DNA from: Lutacidiplasma sp049802875
Lineage (GTDB): Archaea > Thermoplasmatota > Thermoplasmata > Lutacidiplasmatales > UBA184
Direction: 5' to 3'
Assembly (NCBI GenBank): GCA_049802875.1
Contig: JBARNH010000024.1
Span: 1 to 64,000 of the forward strand
Length of the DNA: 64,000 bases
The notes under the pieces were generated by a model. The model did no database searches. It saw only the letters and a list, made by a program, of their open reading frames with translations, and was not told the origin of the DNA. Below, piece by piece: positions 7,643 through 14,856 of the stretch. A program made the position numbers and the translations under genes. Each line of letters starts with the position of its first letter. Position 1 is the stretch's first letter.

Positions 7643-8839
7643 TCACTTCCGCGCAACGATCCGGATCACCGCGTTCGGTTCCACCGGATGGTCCGCGGCG
7701 AGCGCGCGGTGCGTGCGCCCGTCGATCGCCCGAATGAAGTTCTTCCCGAGGTCGGTATGGACTCGATAGGCGACCTCGCTCGCGGGAGTCCCGGCGGGCA
7801 CGAGCAACGCATCCGGGAGCACGCGGCCGCGGCTGTCGGTCCAATGGGTCTCGTCCTCGACCGGATAGACCACGACCTGGTGGAGACGTTCGTAGACCAT
7901 CGCCTCGAGGCTGGCCTGAACGCCGGTGGAACCCCAGTGGGTCACGATCCCGCGAATATCGTTGAGGGCCTTCTGCTGGCCCGCACTGAGCCGACCCGGG
8001 TCCCGTACCGTGAACGACGGGTCGCCCGGAGCATACTCTACGAGGCCCGCGCGGGCCGCCCTGCGGAGAGTAAGCTCCGCTTCCGCCGAAGCGGGCACGG
8101 ACGGAATCGGGTCCACATTCGCCGAGAGCGCTGACGCTGCCTCGGGGGAGCTACGGTCGCACTTGTTGCCGACTACGAGGCGGGGCTTCGCGACGCGAAG
8201 GAGTTCGCGAGCGAGCGCGATCCGGTGGGGTTCCGACCATCGGGCGGGATGAAGGCGATCGACGGGGACGGTACGCAGCGCCGCGGAGATCGCGAACGGG
8301 GTGATCGATAGTCCGGTCAGCCGTTGAGAAAGGAACTCCTCGACCTTCTTCCCATCCAGCTCCGTGGATCGCGCGTGGCGAAGGAAATCTCGAGATAGAA
8401 TTTCGGCGATCCAAGCGACCAGCTCCTCTTCGAGCCACCTCACCTCTTCCGAGGGGTCCTGACTCCCCGCGGGAACCGGCCGGCCCTCGGCGTCGGTCGC
8501 CCCCGAAAGGTCGACGACCTGAACGAATCCATCCGCTGCTCGGAGGTCATCGAGGAACTGATGGCCGAGCCCCTTGCCCGCGTGCGCCCCCGGGACGAGC
8601 CCGGGGACATCGACGAGATTGACGGGGATCCAACGGGTCCCGTTCACGCACTTCGCATTCCCGGGCGTACAAGGCGTACCCTTTTCGACGTGGGGGCACG
8701 GCGCGCGGATCGCCGCGACACCTCGATTGGGGGTCGTCGTAGTGAACGGGTACGGAGCCATCGGGGCGTCGAGGAGCGTCAGCGCGTTGAAGAACGTCGA
8801 TTTCCCGACATTCGGCTTGCCCACAATGCCGACCTCCAC
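7643..8839 (-). CDS. YchF/OLA1-type GTPase with TGS domain
   Basis: Translation-associated Obg-family GTPase that acts at the ribosome; archaeal members have a large helical insert. 398 residues from the GTG at 8839, chosen because it begins directly before the G domain (VEVGIVGKPNVGKSTFFNAL) and has GGGAGG eight nt upstream; in-frame codons farther up overlap the preceding gene. G1 is GKPNVGKST, G3 DVPGLV, G4 NKCD. The C-terminal TGS domain reads DALLVPAGTPASEVAYRVH. Downstream of cobalamin adenosyltransferase by 20 bp, probably cotranscribed. Confidence 0.94.
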   Translation of the reverse strand: MEVGIVGKPNVGKSTFFNALTLLDAPMAPYPFTTTTPNRGVAAIRAPCPHVEKGTPCTPGNAKCVNGTRWIPVNLVDVPGLVPGAHAGKGLGHQFLDDLRAADGFVQVVDLSGATDAEGRPVPAGSQDPSEEVRWLEEELVAWIAEILSRDFLRHARSTELDGKKVEEFLSQRLTGLSITPFAISAALRTVPVDRLHPARWSEPHRIALARELLRVAKPRLVVGNKCDRSSPEAASALSANVDPIPSVPASAEAELTLRRAARAGLVEYAPGDPSFTVRDPGRLSAGQQKALNDIRGIVTHWGSTGVQASLEAMVYERLHQVVVYPVEDETHWTDSRGRVLPDALLVPAGTPASEVAYRVHTDLGKNFIRAIDGRTHRALAADHPVEPNAVIRIVARK

Positions 8840-8859
8840 GCCCGCATCCTCCCGATCGG

Positions 8860-9426
8860 CTACGTCGAATAGTCGGGCGCGACCTCGAGGACTCCGAGGA
8901 CGTGGTTGGTGGCCAACGCGAGAGCGAAGAGCAGGTCGCTGAGTCGATTGGTCCACTCGAGGAGCTCGGCGCGTTGAGGCTCCGTACGATTCAAGGTCCA
9001 GAGCTCTCGTTCGGCGCGGCGAGCAATCGTGCGCGCCACGTGGAGTTCAGCCGCCGCGGGGGCGCCCCGAGGTAGGACGAAGGAGCGCAATTCGGGATGG
9101 GCGGCGTCGAACCGGTCGATGTCCCCTTCCAAACGGGTAACGTGCCGTGCCTCGATTCGGTGCGCCGGAGGCTTCGATCCGGGTGCCACTGCGAGCTCGG
9201 ACTGCGCGATGTAGAGTTCGTGCTCGACGCGGAGGATAGTGGCGCGGAATTCCTGGGGCAGCTGCGCCTCCACGACGCCGAGCTGGGAGCCCAGCTCGTC
9301 GAACGTTCCGTAGACCCGAATCCGAGGCGAGTCCTTCTCTACGCGCGCACCACCGGCGAGACCCGTGGTACCTCGGTCGCCCGTCCGGGTATAGAGGCGC
9401 GGGATATTCTCATCTCCGGCCGCCAC
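8860..9426 (-). CDS. Cob(I)alamin adenosyltransferase, PduO type
   Basis: Transfers adenosine from ATP to cob(I)alamin to make adenosylcobalamin. 188 residues; normal for the PduO fold, a five-helix trimer. The ATP-binding N-terminus TRTGDRGTTGLAGG is intact, as are VYGTFDELGSQLG in helix 1 and the C-terminal NRLSDLLFALA. Lies between an RHH regulator / possible zinc protein and the YchF-type GTPase on the same strand. Confidence 0.94.
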   Translation of the reverse strand: MAAGDENIPRLYTRTGDRGTTGLAGGARVEKDSPRIRVYGTFDELGSQLGVVEAQLPQEFRATILRVEHELYIAQSELAVAPGSKPPAHRIEARHVTRLEGDIDRFDAAHPELRSFVLPRGAPAAAELHVARTIARRAERELWTLNRTEPQRAELLEWTNRLSDLLFALALATNHVLGVLEVAPDYST

Positions 9427-9566
9427 GGGAGCGCATCGAGCGGAGAGCTCAGACCGTGAACGGGACAGTACGAAATGTGCAGCACCTCATTATGCTTGGC
9501 GTCTTGTCGGCACAGTCGGCAGATGAACCCGCTCCTCGCGCTCCACGCTTTCCCGATTGTTTCCAT
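9339..9566 (-). CDS. Possible small zinc-finger protein overlapping the adenosyltransferase start
   Basis: A 75-residue reading frame from the ATG at 9566, 27 bp after the RHH gene stop, running 88 bp into the adenosyltransferase in another frame. Its first half looks like a real zinc site: CRLC followed 16 residues later by CPVH (GFICRLCRQDAKHNEV, then ISYCPVHG). The second half is Arg/Pro-rich and has the look of out-of-frame sequence. Either a small CxxC...CxxH protein with an unstructured tail, or a coincidence. The gap between RHH and adenosyltransferase would otherwise be an unusually long 167 bp for this compact strand. Confidence 0.35.
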   Translation of the reverse strand: METIGKAWSARSGFICRLCRQDAKHNEVLHISYCPVHGLSSPLDALPWRPEMRISRASIPGRATEVPRVSPVVRA

Positions 9567-9593
9567 ATTGCAACCCCACCCCAAGTTGAAGGC

Positions 9594-9992
9594 CTATCGC
9601 CCGAGGAGCCCCCGACCCTCGCGGTCCGCTCGTCGCCGGCCCTCACGGCGTCCGGCCGACGTGCGTGCGTGTTCGCGCAGCGCCGCCAGTCGTTCCGCGT
9701 GGATCCGTCCGAGCTCCCCGAGCCCGAGGGTCAGGACGAGCGTCACCGCGCTGTCCAGGTCCCGAGCGTAGCCGTCCTCGACGAGTTCCTCGATCTCGTT
9801 TCGAAGGGTGGACGGGACGCTGACGTCCGCAGGGCGAGCATCCGTAGCTCCGCGCACCAGCGCCCGCACCGCTTCGGAGCGGTTCGCGAGCTCGTTCGTC
9901 GACCGGAACTGTTCGAGGAGCGACTCCTCTTCGAGGGTCAGGCGCACCCCGAGGAAGCGCGTCGCGGGAGCGTCGGCCCGAGCAGTTCGCAC
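9594..9992 (-). CDS. Ribbon-helix-helix transcription regulator
   Basis: 132 residues from the GTG at 9992, which lies 27 nt from the centre of a TATA element (10015-10024); an in-frame GTG at 10004 sits within the putative operator and would fall before the predicted transcript start. The protein reads FLGVRLTLEEESLLEQF then ANRSEAVRALVR, the strand-helix-helix order of an RHH/MetJ-Arc DNA-binding domain, and has a second similar segment (RNEIEELVEDGYARDLDSA). The C-terminus is a long basic helix. Likely controls its own promoter through the inverted repeat at 10002-10030. Confidence 0.8.
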   Translation of the reverse strand: MRTARADAPATRFLGVRLTLEEESLLEQFRSTNELANRSEAVRALVRGATDARPADVSVPSTLRNEIEELVEDGYARDLDSAVTLVLTLGLGELGRIHAERLAALREHARTSAGRREGRRRADREGRGLLGR

Positions 9993-10001
9993 GAGGTTTA
10001 A

Positions 10002-10030
10002 CACAATATAACGACTATTTATGTATTGTG
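10002..10030 (-). promoter_or_regulatory. Inverted repeat spanning the TATA box of the RHH gene (putative operator)
   Basis: Perfect 7-bp arms CACAATA (10002-10008) and TATTGTG (10024-10030), 15 nt apart. The TATA element (minus-strand ACATAAATAG, 10015-10024) lies between and partly in the right arm. Binding of a dimeric RHH protein here would block TBP, a standard way for such regulators to control themselves. Confidence 0.6.
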
Positions 10031-10187
10031 CCCTTTTCGTTTAACATTCGGGGGCGGCACCCGCGCCACAACCCTTCGTGCGATGGGCCCAAGAGGACGG
10101 TGGCCTTCGACCGAGCCACGGGCCACCCGGCCACGGCCCACGGGGCGAGAGTCAGCCGCGCGGAGCCGTTCGAGTCGAGCGTCAGGC

Positions 10188-10757
10188 CTACGAGAACACC
10201 GTGGAGGAGACCGTGCCTGAGTAGCCGTTACCGCCGATACCGACCAGGGCGTCCCCGTACAGGCCCTGCGACCCGACCACCGACGCCGAGTAGAGTACGA
10301 TCGTCTGGCCGCTCGCGAACGGGGCGCTGTTGCTCCAGGCCTTGGTCGTAATGCTGTAGGTCGACGCTGGAGTGCTGCCCGACGGGTTCACGAGCGAAAC
10401 AGTGTACCCCGCGGGCCAGCTGACCGCGGCGCCGACGCCGTTCTGCAGCGCGAGGTCCACGGAGGAGACGCTGAGTCCACCGCCGGCGGACGCGACTTCA
10501 ATGCTGTAACAGAAGTGACCCGCGACCGCCGCGCAGCCGATCGCGCTGTGCCCCGACGTGTTCTTTGGCTTCCCCCAAGCGAGTTTCGAACCGAGTGGCG
10601 CGGAACCGGGTCCGTGCGTCAGCCCCGAGATGAGCACATACAATACAGCGGCCAGCACGACCGTGATCGCGACGAGTAGGATCGTCGCGATGATGGGCGA
10701 TACTCCGCGCTTCTTTGATTTTCTCCAAGAATTATTTCTATGCCCAAACCCGTTCAT
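10188..10757 (-). CDS. Archaeal type IV pilin-like protein with class III signal peptide
   Basis: Surface filament subunit candidate. 189 residues. The N-terminus is basic and then hydrophobic (KKRGVSPIIATILLVAI), the Pilin_N/class III arrangement in which the pre-pilin peptidase cuts after KKRG and the hydrophobic helix packs in the filament core. The mature part is Ser/Gly/Thr-rich with two cysteines (IGCAAVAGHFCYS) that may form a disulfide. No assembly ATPase or membrane platform gene lies nearby, so this is an isolated subunit gene. A weak TATA candidate (AGTATCCC) is about 29 nt upstream. Confidence 0.85.
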   Translation of the reverse strand: MNGFGHRNNSWRKSKKRGVSPIIATILLVAITVVLAAVLYVLISGLTHGPGSAPLGSKLAWGKPKNTSGHSAIGCAAVAGHFCYSIEVASAGGGLSVSSVDLALQNGVGAAVSWPAGYTVSLVNPSGSTPASTYSITTKAWSNSAPFASGQTIVLYSASVVGSQGLYGDALVGIGGNGYSGTVSSTVFS

Positions 10758-10945
10758 TTCACGACTCTCGAAGGGATACTCCGATCAACGGGTGACTCTA
10801 TGGCCGTCTTCGGGTATATGAGGGTTAACATTTGGAGAACGCCGCTAAACGACCCGAAGATCATCGACCGTCGTTAGAACGACTGAACGAGCATGGGAGG
10901 CCCTTCCCCGCTCGTTCTACACTCGGGCGCGTAGTATCGGGAGGA

Positions 10946-11644
10946 ATGCTTAAACTGGGGCGGCATTCACCGGACTCCGTGGCGCCTGCGGCTCCCGGGG
11001 CCCCTCCGGCGCCTCCGCCTCCCGGACCGTCCGCTCCACCCTCCTCGGCCGGGTTGAAGGCGATTCGAACTACGAATCGCATCTATTTCATTGGCGGCGG
11101 GGCGGCCGCTGCCGCAGTGGTCGTCATCGTTATCGTTGTGGTGTTTGTGACCGGAGTCGGCGGAAACCACGTCGCGACCCCCGTTTCGGGACCCGCCTAC
11201 CCGCTCTCTTTGACCTCGTACTTCGCCTTCACCGGATGTGAAAACGACAGTGTGCCGACCCTCTCCCCTCCGCAGTGGGAGTGGACCGTGAATCTCGCGG
11301 TGTACTTCCACCCGACCGACGTGGCCAACGTCACGTTCGGAGATATCGACCTTTCCGACTCCGGGCCGACCTCGAATCTCGCCCAATCAGTGAACGCCTA
11401 CGACACGGTCTCGTTCACGGGCGGTAGCCCGCCGGTCGTCGCGACGTGGGAAACCCTCCAGGCCCACGGGGGGGCGTGGACCTTCGGAAGTGCGGTGCAG
11501 GCGTCCCTGCTCTCGCCGCTCAACAACAGCTACTACTTCGATGTCTTCGGGCAAGGAAACTTCCAAGGCACCACGATCACCGCAACCGGGACAGGCCTTC
11601 ATTTCACCGGGTCGACCTCGCAAGTGCTCGCCCAGTACTGCTAG
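10946..11644 (+). CDS. Single-span membrane-anchored surface protein, unknown
   Basis: 232 residues from the ATG at 10946, preceded by GGGAGGA; a TTG at 10832 would extend it by 38 residues without family support. Residues 10-37 are Pro/Ala-rich, 50-70 form one strong transmembrane helix (IGGGAAAAAVVVIVIVVVF), and the rest is a beta-rich extracellular domain with Asn/Ser/Thr. Two cysteines (CENDS and the final residue) could pair. I do not recognise the domain. The layout, a short cytosolic tail with one helix and an exposed domain, fits a cell-surface protein. Confidence 0.65.
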   Translation: MLKLGRHSPDSVAPAAPGAPPAPPPPGPSAPPSSAGLKAIRTTNRIYFIGGGAAAAAVVVIVIVVVFVTGVGGNHVATPVSGPAYPLSLTSYFAFTGCENDSVPTLSPPQWEWTVNLAVYFHPTDVANVTFGDIDLSDSGPTSNLAQSVNAYDTVSFTGGSPPVVATWETLQAHGGAWTFGSAVQASLLSPLNNSYYFDVFGQGNFQGTTITATGTGLHFTGSTSQVLAQYC

Positions 11645-11679
11645 CTCGACTCGAGCGGTGCCCGGTCGAGGTTCGAACT

Positions 11680-12411
11680 TTAGCGCGCGGGGCCGGGCGA
11701 GGTCGAAGCGATCTTTGGGGCCGGCGAGGCCACGGTCGTCTTCGGAGATACCGCACGAATGAGCAGCCCGGGGACGCGGACCATCCGGAACTCCCGCTCG
11801 ACCCGGATCGGTTGACGACTCCCCATTTTCGGGGCGGATCGTGTGTCGGACCGCACGGCGCCCGCGAGCACAGTGATCGCATGCGGTTGCGCGTCGCTCG
11901 TCGCCGAGGCGCCGGTTCCGGGCGAGGTTACGGGGGCGAGGTAGACCATCGCGACATCGCTCCGATAGGTCCGCCCGTACACGAACCAGAAGAGCAACGC
12001 GAGCGCCGTGAAGGCGCCGACCCAAGGGAAGAGCACCACGACCGAGACGTAAACAGCGGCGTCGATGACCCCCAAGACGATCCCCGCACCCACGAAGGTC
12101 CAGATCGTCAGCCGCACGATGAGGTCCGGCGCATCGAATCGCACATTTCGCTCCGCTGCGATCAACGTCCGTGCGGCGGGGGTTGTCGACGGATCCGTGC
12201 CCGGGGCGGTCGGCGCCGGCCCGGAGAAGATGATCTCGAACCCAAGCCCCACGAGAGTCTGCGTGATCAGCTGAGAGGTTCGATCGATCCCACCCTTCGC
12301 GACCGTGGCGGTCTGGCGGTAGGGAAATCCGACCGGCTCCGGAACGATCAGGCGCGGGTGGCCGAGCCAAGTGCCGCTCGGAGCCGGAGCCCGAGCAGAG
12401 GCATGCCCCAT
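11680..12411 (-). CDS. Membrane protein with two central helices, unknown
   Basis: 243 residues. A predicted cytosolic N-terminal part of about 95 residues contains a strand-helix pattern (QLITQTLVGLGFEIIFSG). Two adjacent transmembrane helices (about residues 98-145) follow, with a WFVYGRTYRSD boundary, and then a beta-rich C-terminal part. The frame is preferred over a longer antisense frame because of the clear hydrophobic helices and typical third-position GC. No family recognised. Confidence 0.65.
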   Translation of the reverse strand: MGHASARAPAPSGTWLGHPRLIVPEPVGFPYRQTATVAKGGIDRTSQLITQTLVGLGFEIIFSGPAPTAPGTDPSTTPAARTLIAAERNVRFDAPDLIVRLTIWTFVGAGIVLGVIDAAVYVSVVVLFPWVGAFTALALLFWFVYGRTYRSDVAMVYLAPVTSPGTGASATSDAQPHAITVLAGAVRSDTRSAPKMGSRQPIRVEREFRMVRVPGLLIRAVSPKTTVASPAPKIASTSPGPAR

Positions 12412-12657
12412 CAGCTCCCTATAGCCGCCGAAGAGTAGTCGAGCCTTTCGGGTTGACCGGTCTGCTCCAATGTCAGGCTCGTCACGAGTCAGGACGGGGC
12501 AAATTGGAGTCGTCCAAGCCCGATGGACGGACTCGACGGGGCCGTAGTCTGAAGGCTCTTCGACTCATCGCGGCTAGGGCCCGAACTAGAGCAGTCGAAA
12601 CGATCGCGCCACCCTTCGGGACCCGAGGCCAGGGATCCGACACTTTCCCGGGTGGAT

Positions 12658-13386
12658 TCAAGTCGGTGCGCGAGTCGGCGGGGACCTTCCGCTTCCTGAG
12701 GTCAGTACCTGCGCCGGCTGCCGGAGGAGATACAGTGAAACGAGGAGGATCCACCCCAGGATGCTGCCCAAGAAGAGGCGCTCGGTGAGGCCGCCGATTC
12801 TTACCGACAATCGAGGCACGGCAATCCCAGCTCCGAGTTCGACCACGAGCAGGACGAGGGCCAGTGCGGCCAGTGGGAGGGCAAACGATCCGGCTTCCTT
12901 CAGAAACTCGTTCCGCTCGAAATGACTCGCGAGGAGAAAGACGCCGACCGCACCACCGATGAATGCCAAGAGTGCGACGACGAGGTGGATCGTTCCGTGC
13001 CATGACAGCGGCGTGCTCGGAACGTCGGTGGGAAACGCCGCCAGCAGCAGTGCCCCCACGCCCCAGACCGCGAGGAACGCAGCCCCCCGACGAAACGGCT
13101 CCCAACCGCGCTCCCCGGCGTTGAGCGTCCGATACAGCGCGTAGAGAAACAGGAGCGATAGGACCCCTCGATTGACGAAATTGATTGCCATGATGAACCC
13201 GTACGGCCCCACCGCGAGGTCGCTCTCCGCCTGAGTGATCGCGCTGTAGTGGGGAGGCAACAGCTGCGCGACAACGTCCAGCACCACGTACAGGATGATC
13301 TCGCTGACCACGATCCAGAGCAGCCGCCGGACGTCGGGCGGCACCGGTCCGTGGGGGGGCCCACGGTCAGGGGGTTGGTCGGTCAC
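12658..13386 (-). CDS. DUF998-like multi-span membrane protein
   Basis: 242 residues from the GTG at 13386; a longer frame to 13692 crosses the divergent promoter and a neighbour, and its first 100 residues look non-coding. Six or more transmembrane helices are visible: LLWIVVSEIILYVVLDVV, an FIMAINFVNRGVLSLLFLYA pair, FLAVWGVGALLLAAFPTD, IHLVVALLAFIGGAVGVFL and two C-terminal. The AESDLAVGPYGFIM and FPTD segments resemble DUF998 proteins (function unknown). A TATA-like CCAAATACG lies about 37 nt upstream. Confidence 0.75.
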   Translation of the reverse strand: MTDQPPDRGPPHGPVPPDVRRLLWIVVSEIILYVVLDVVAQLLPPHYSAITQAESDLAVGPYGFIMAINFVNRGVLSLLFLYALYRTLNAGERGWEPFRRGAAFLAVWGVGALLLAAFPTDVPSTPLSWHGTIHLVVALLAFIGGAVGVFLLASHFERNEFLKEAGSFALPLAALALVLLVVELGAGIAVPRLSVRIGGLTERLFLGSILGWILLVSLYLLRQPAQVLTSGSGRSPPTRAPT

Positions 13387-13418
13387 AGGGCCGAAGCAGA
13401 ACGCGGAGTAGCAGGGCA

Positions 13419-13427
13419 CGTATTTGG
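13419..13427 (-). promoter_or_regulatory. Candidate TATA element of the DUF998-like gene
   Basis: Minus-strand CCAAATACG, centred about 37 nt before the GTG at 13386, in the short divergent intergenic region. Confidence 0.4.
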
Positions 13428-13497
13428 AGGTGCGCCGGGTGCGATGTCCCGATACCGCTCCGTCGCTCTGGCGAGATGGCCGGGCGGAGGGTGGGAC

Positions 13498-13505
13498 CTT
13501 AAATC
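13498..13505 (+). promoter_or_regulatory. Candidate TATA element of the 99-residue membrane protein
   Basis: CTTAAATC, centred about 36 nt before the ATG at 13538. It faces away from the DUF998-like promoter 70 bp to the left. Confidence 0.5.
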
Positions 13506-13537
13506 TCCTGCCGACGTCCGACCGCTCAGGTCGGAAA

Positions 13538-13837
13538 ATGAACGCTTCCTCCGTCAAACTTCCTACTTGGTACCGCAGTCTGGCCGTTCTCGTCGGGCTC
13601 GTATCGATCGCACTCGCCTTCGTAGTCCTACTCGACCCGGCCCTCGGTCTCGCTACGTTAGTTCTGCTCCTCGGGTTCGCCTTGTTCATCATGGGGATCG
13701 ACCGGGTCGTGGCCGGGGTTACCGGTCATCCCTACGGAATCATGTCCGGGGCCGGCATCGGTGCTCTGAAGGAAGTCACCGGTACTGCGCCCGCGTTGGG
13801 GCAGAACCCGCCCGGCGGCTCGCCGCCGCCGAAGTGA
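13538..13837 (+). CDS. Small membrane protein, HdeD/DUF308-like
   Basis: 99 residues from the ATG at 13538, supported by the upstream CTTAAATC element. Two transmembrane helices (about 14-34 and 38-58) are separated by a DPALG turn; the second ends GIDRVVAGVTG. The W-Y-R-S start and the L-D-P-x-L-G turn resemble half of an HdeD-like repeat (acid-stress membrane proteins in bacteria); the similarity is weak. The C-terminus is soluble and Gly/Pro-rich. Confidence 0.65.
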   Translation: MNASSVKLPTWYRSLAVLVGLVSIALAFVVLLDPALGLATLVLLLGFALFIMGIDRVVAGVTGHPYGIMSGAGIGALKEVTGTAPALGQNPPGGSPPPK

Positions 13838-13953
13838 ACTTCCGGACGCGCCGGTCAACGGAGCCGGGGCGACGTTACGCAACTGACGCCCGCGGCGGCG
13901 ATGCGGTCGCTGGACGCCGGGAGATCCCGAATCGCACCAGCGGAGCCCGCGAA

Positions 13954-14412
13954 CTACGGGTTCGGGGGAGGTACGAGCGGCGGTGGCGGAACGGGTCCTG
14001 AGGGTGGGAAGTCGGCGGGCCCGCGGTGTGACGCCGCTTGGTCATCGCGGTGAGCCATGATGGTGACCATGGCGAGGACGGTCAGGAAGAGCCCGAAACC
14101 GGTGAGTATCAAACCCGCGCTGATGACATAGTCCACCGCGAAGCTCGCGTTGTCGGCGTTCCGTTCGAGCTGCGCGCAGTTACCGGGGTTGGATCCGTAA
14201 TCACAGTTGACCGTGGACTGCTCTATGAGGGAGTTAGCGGCGAATCCGGATCCCACCAGTCCGAGGCCCACCAAGAGCAGCACCGCCCCGACGGAACCCA
14301 ATCGTGCCCAGGAGATTGCCACGTAAGGGCCAAAGTGTCGCGGTAGAAAGAACCTTGCGAATACGGTCGTCCCGCCGACCTCCGGCCTTCGAACGACCGA
14401 GCCATTACTCAC
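13954..14412 (-). CDS. Two-helix membrane protein with Pro-rich tail (paralogue of next gene)
   Basis: 152 residues. Helix 1 (GSVGAVLLLVGLGLVGSGF) and helix 2 (SAGLILTGFGLFLTVLAMV) flank an exposed loop with two cysteines (NCDYGSNPGNCAQ). The C-terminus is Pro-rich. Shares its layout with the 89-residue protein at 14470-14739: a two-Cys loop, then N-A-S-F-(A/T) leading into helix 2. Function unknown. Confidence 0.6.
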   Translation of the reverse strand: MSNGSVVRRPEVGGTTVFARFFLPRHFGPYVAISWARLGSVGAVLLLVGLGLVGSGFAANSLIEQSTVNCDYGSNPGNCAQLERNADNASFAVDYVISAGLILTGFGLFLTVLAMVTIMAHRDDQAASHRGPADFPPSGPVPPPPLVPPPNP

Positions 14413-14469
14413 TAGCTGCCGCGGACCGCTACCGGGGATCGTCTCTGCGGCTTGGGGTGGTGCGCCGCT

Positions 14470-14739
14470 CTACGGTCGCCATCGGACCATGTACTGGATT
14501 CCGACGAGGAGCACGAGACCCAAACCGATCCCCCCGAGGAGAATCCCCAGTCCCAGGAGGACCTCGAAGGTGAAGCTCGCGTTCTCCGCCGACTGTGCCT
14601 CGCCCGTACAACTGCCGACGCAGTTCACTTCCGAGCTCGTGACCGCCGTGTCGTACGCGAGACCCACGCCGACCAGGGCGGGACCGAGGAGGAGCAGGGC
14701 CGCCCCGACCGCTCCGATGCCCCAGAGCCCCCGCGCCAC
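14470..14739 (-). CDS. Two-helix small membrane protein (paralogue of preceding-coordinate gene)
   Basis: 89 residues from a GTG at 14739. Helix 1 (AVGAALLLLGPALVGVGLA), a loop with two cysteines (NCVGSCTG) and helix 2 (LGLGILLGGIGLGLVLLVG). The ENASFTFE segment before helix 2 matches DNASFAVD in the neighbour, so the pair looks like a tandem duplication that lost or gained the Pro-rich tail. Function unknown. Confidence 0.6.
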   Translation of the reverse strand: MARGLWGIGAVGAALLLLGPALVGVGLAYDTAVTSSEVNCVGSCTGEAQSAENASFTFEVLLGLGILLGGIGLGLVLLVGIQYMVRWRP

Positions 14740-14856
14740 GGTTGGGGGAATGACTCCGCCCAGAAAGACGTTCTGCCTCGGGGACGGCGGAGTCGCGGAG
14801 CCAAGGTCGGGCCGCCCCCCCGATGTCCCGCCCCGGACCCCCGGTCGAACCCGCCG

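Noticed and set aside
11446..12438. 330-codon plus-strand open frame
   Set aside because: Opposes the membrane protein at 11680-12411, whose hydrophobic helices are convincing; this frame is Arg/Gly/Asp-rich without structure.
12453..12788. 111-codon plus-strand open frame in a gap
   Set aside because: Overlaps the 3' end of the DUF998-like gene, has biased non-protein-like composition and no promoter or ribosome binding site.
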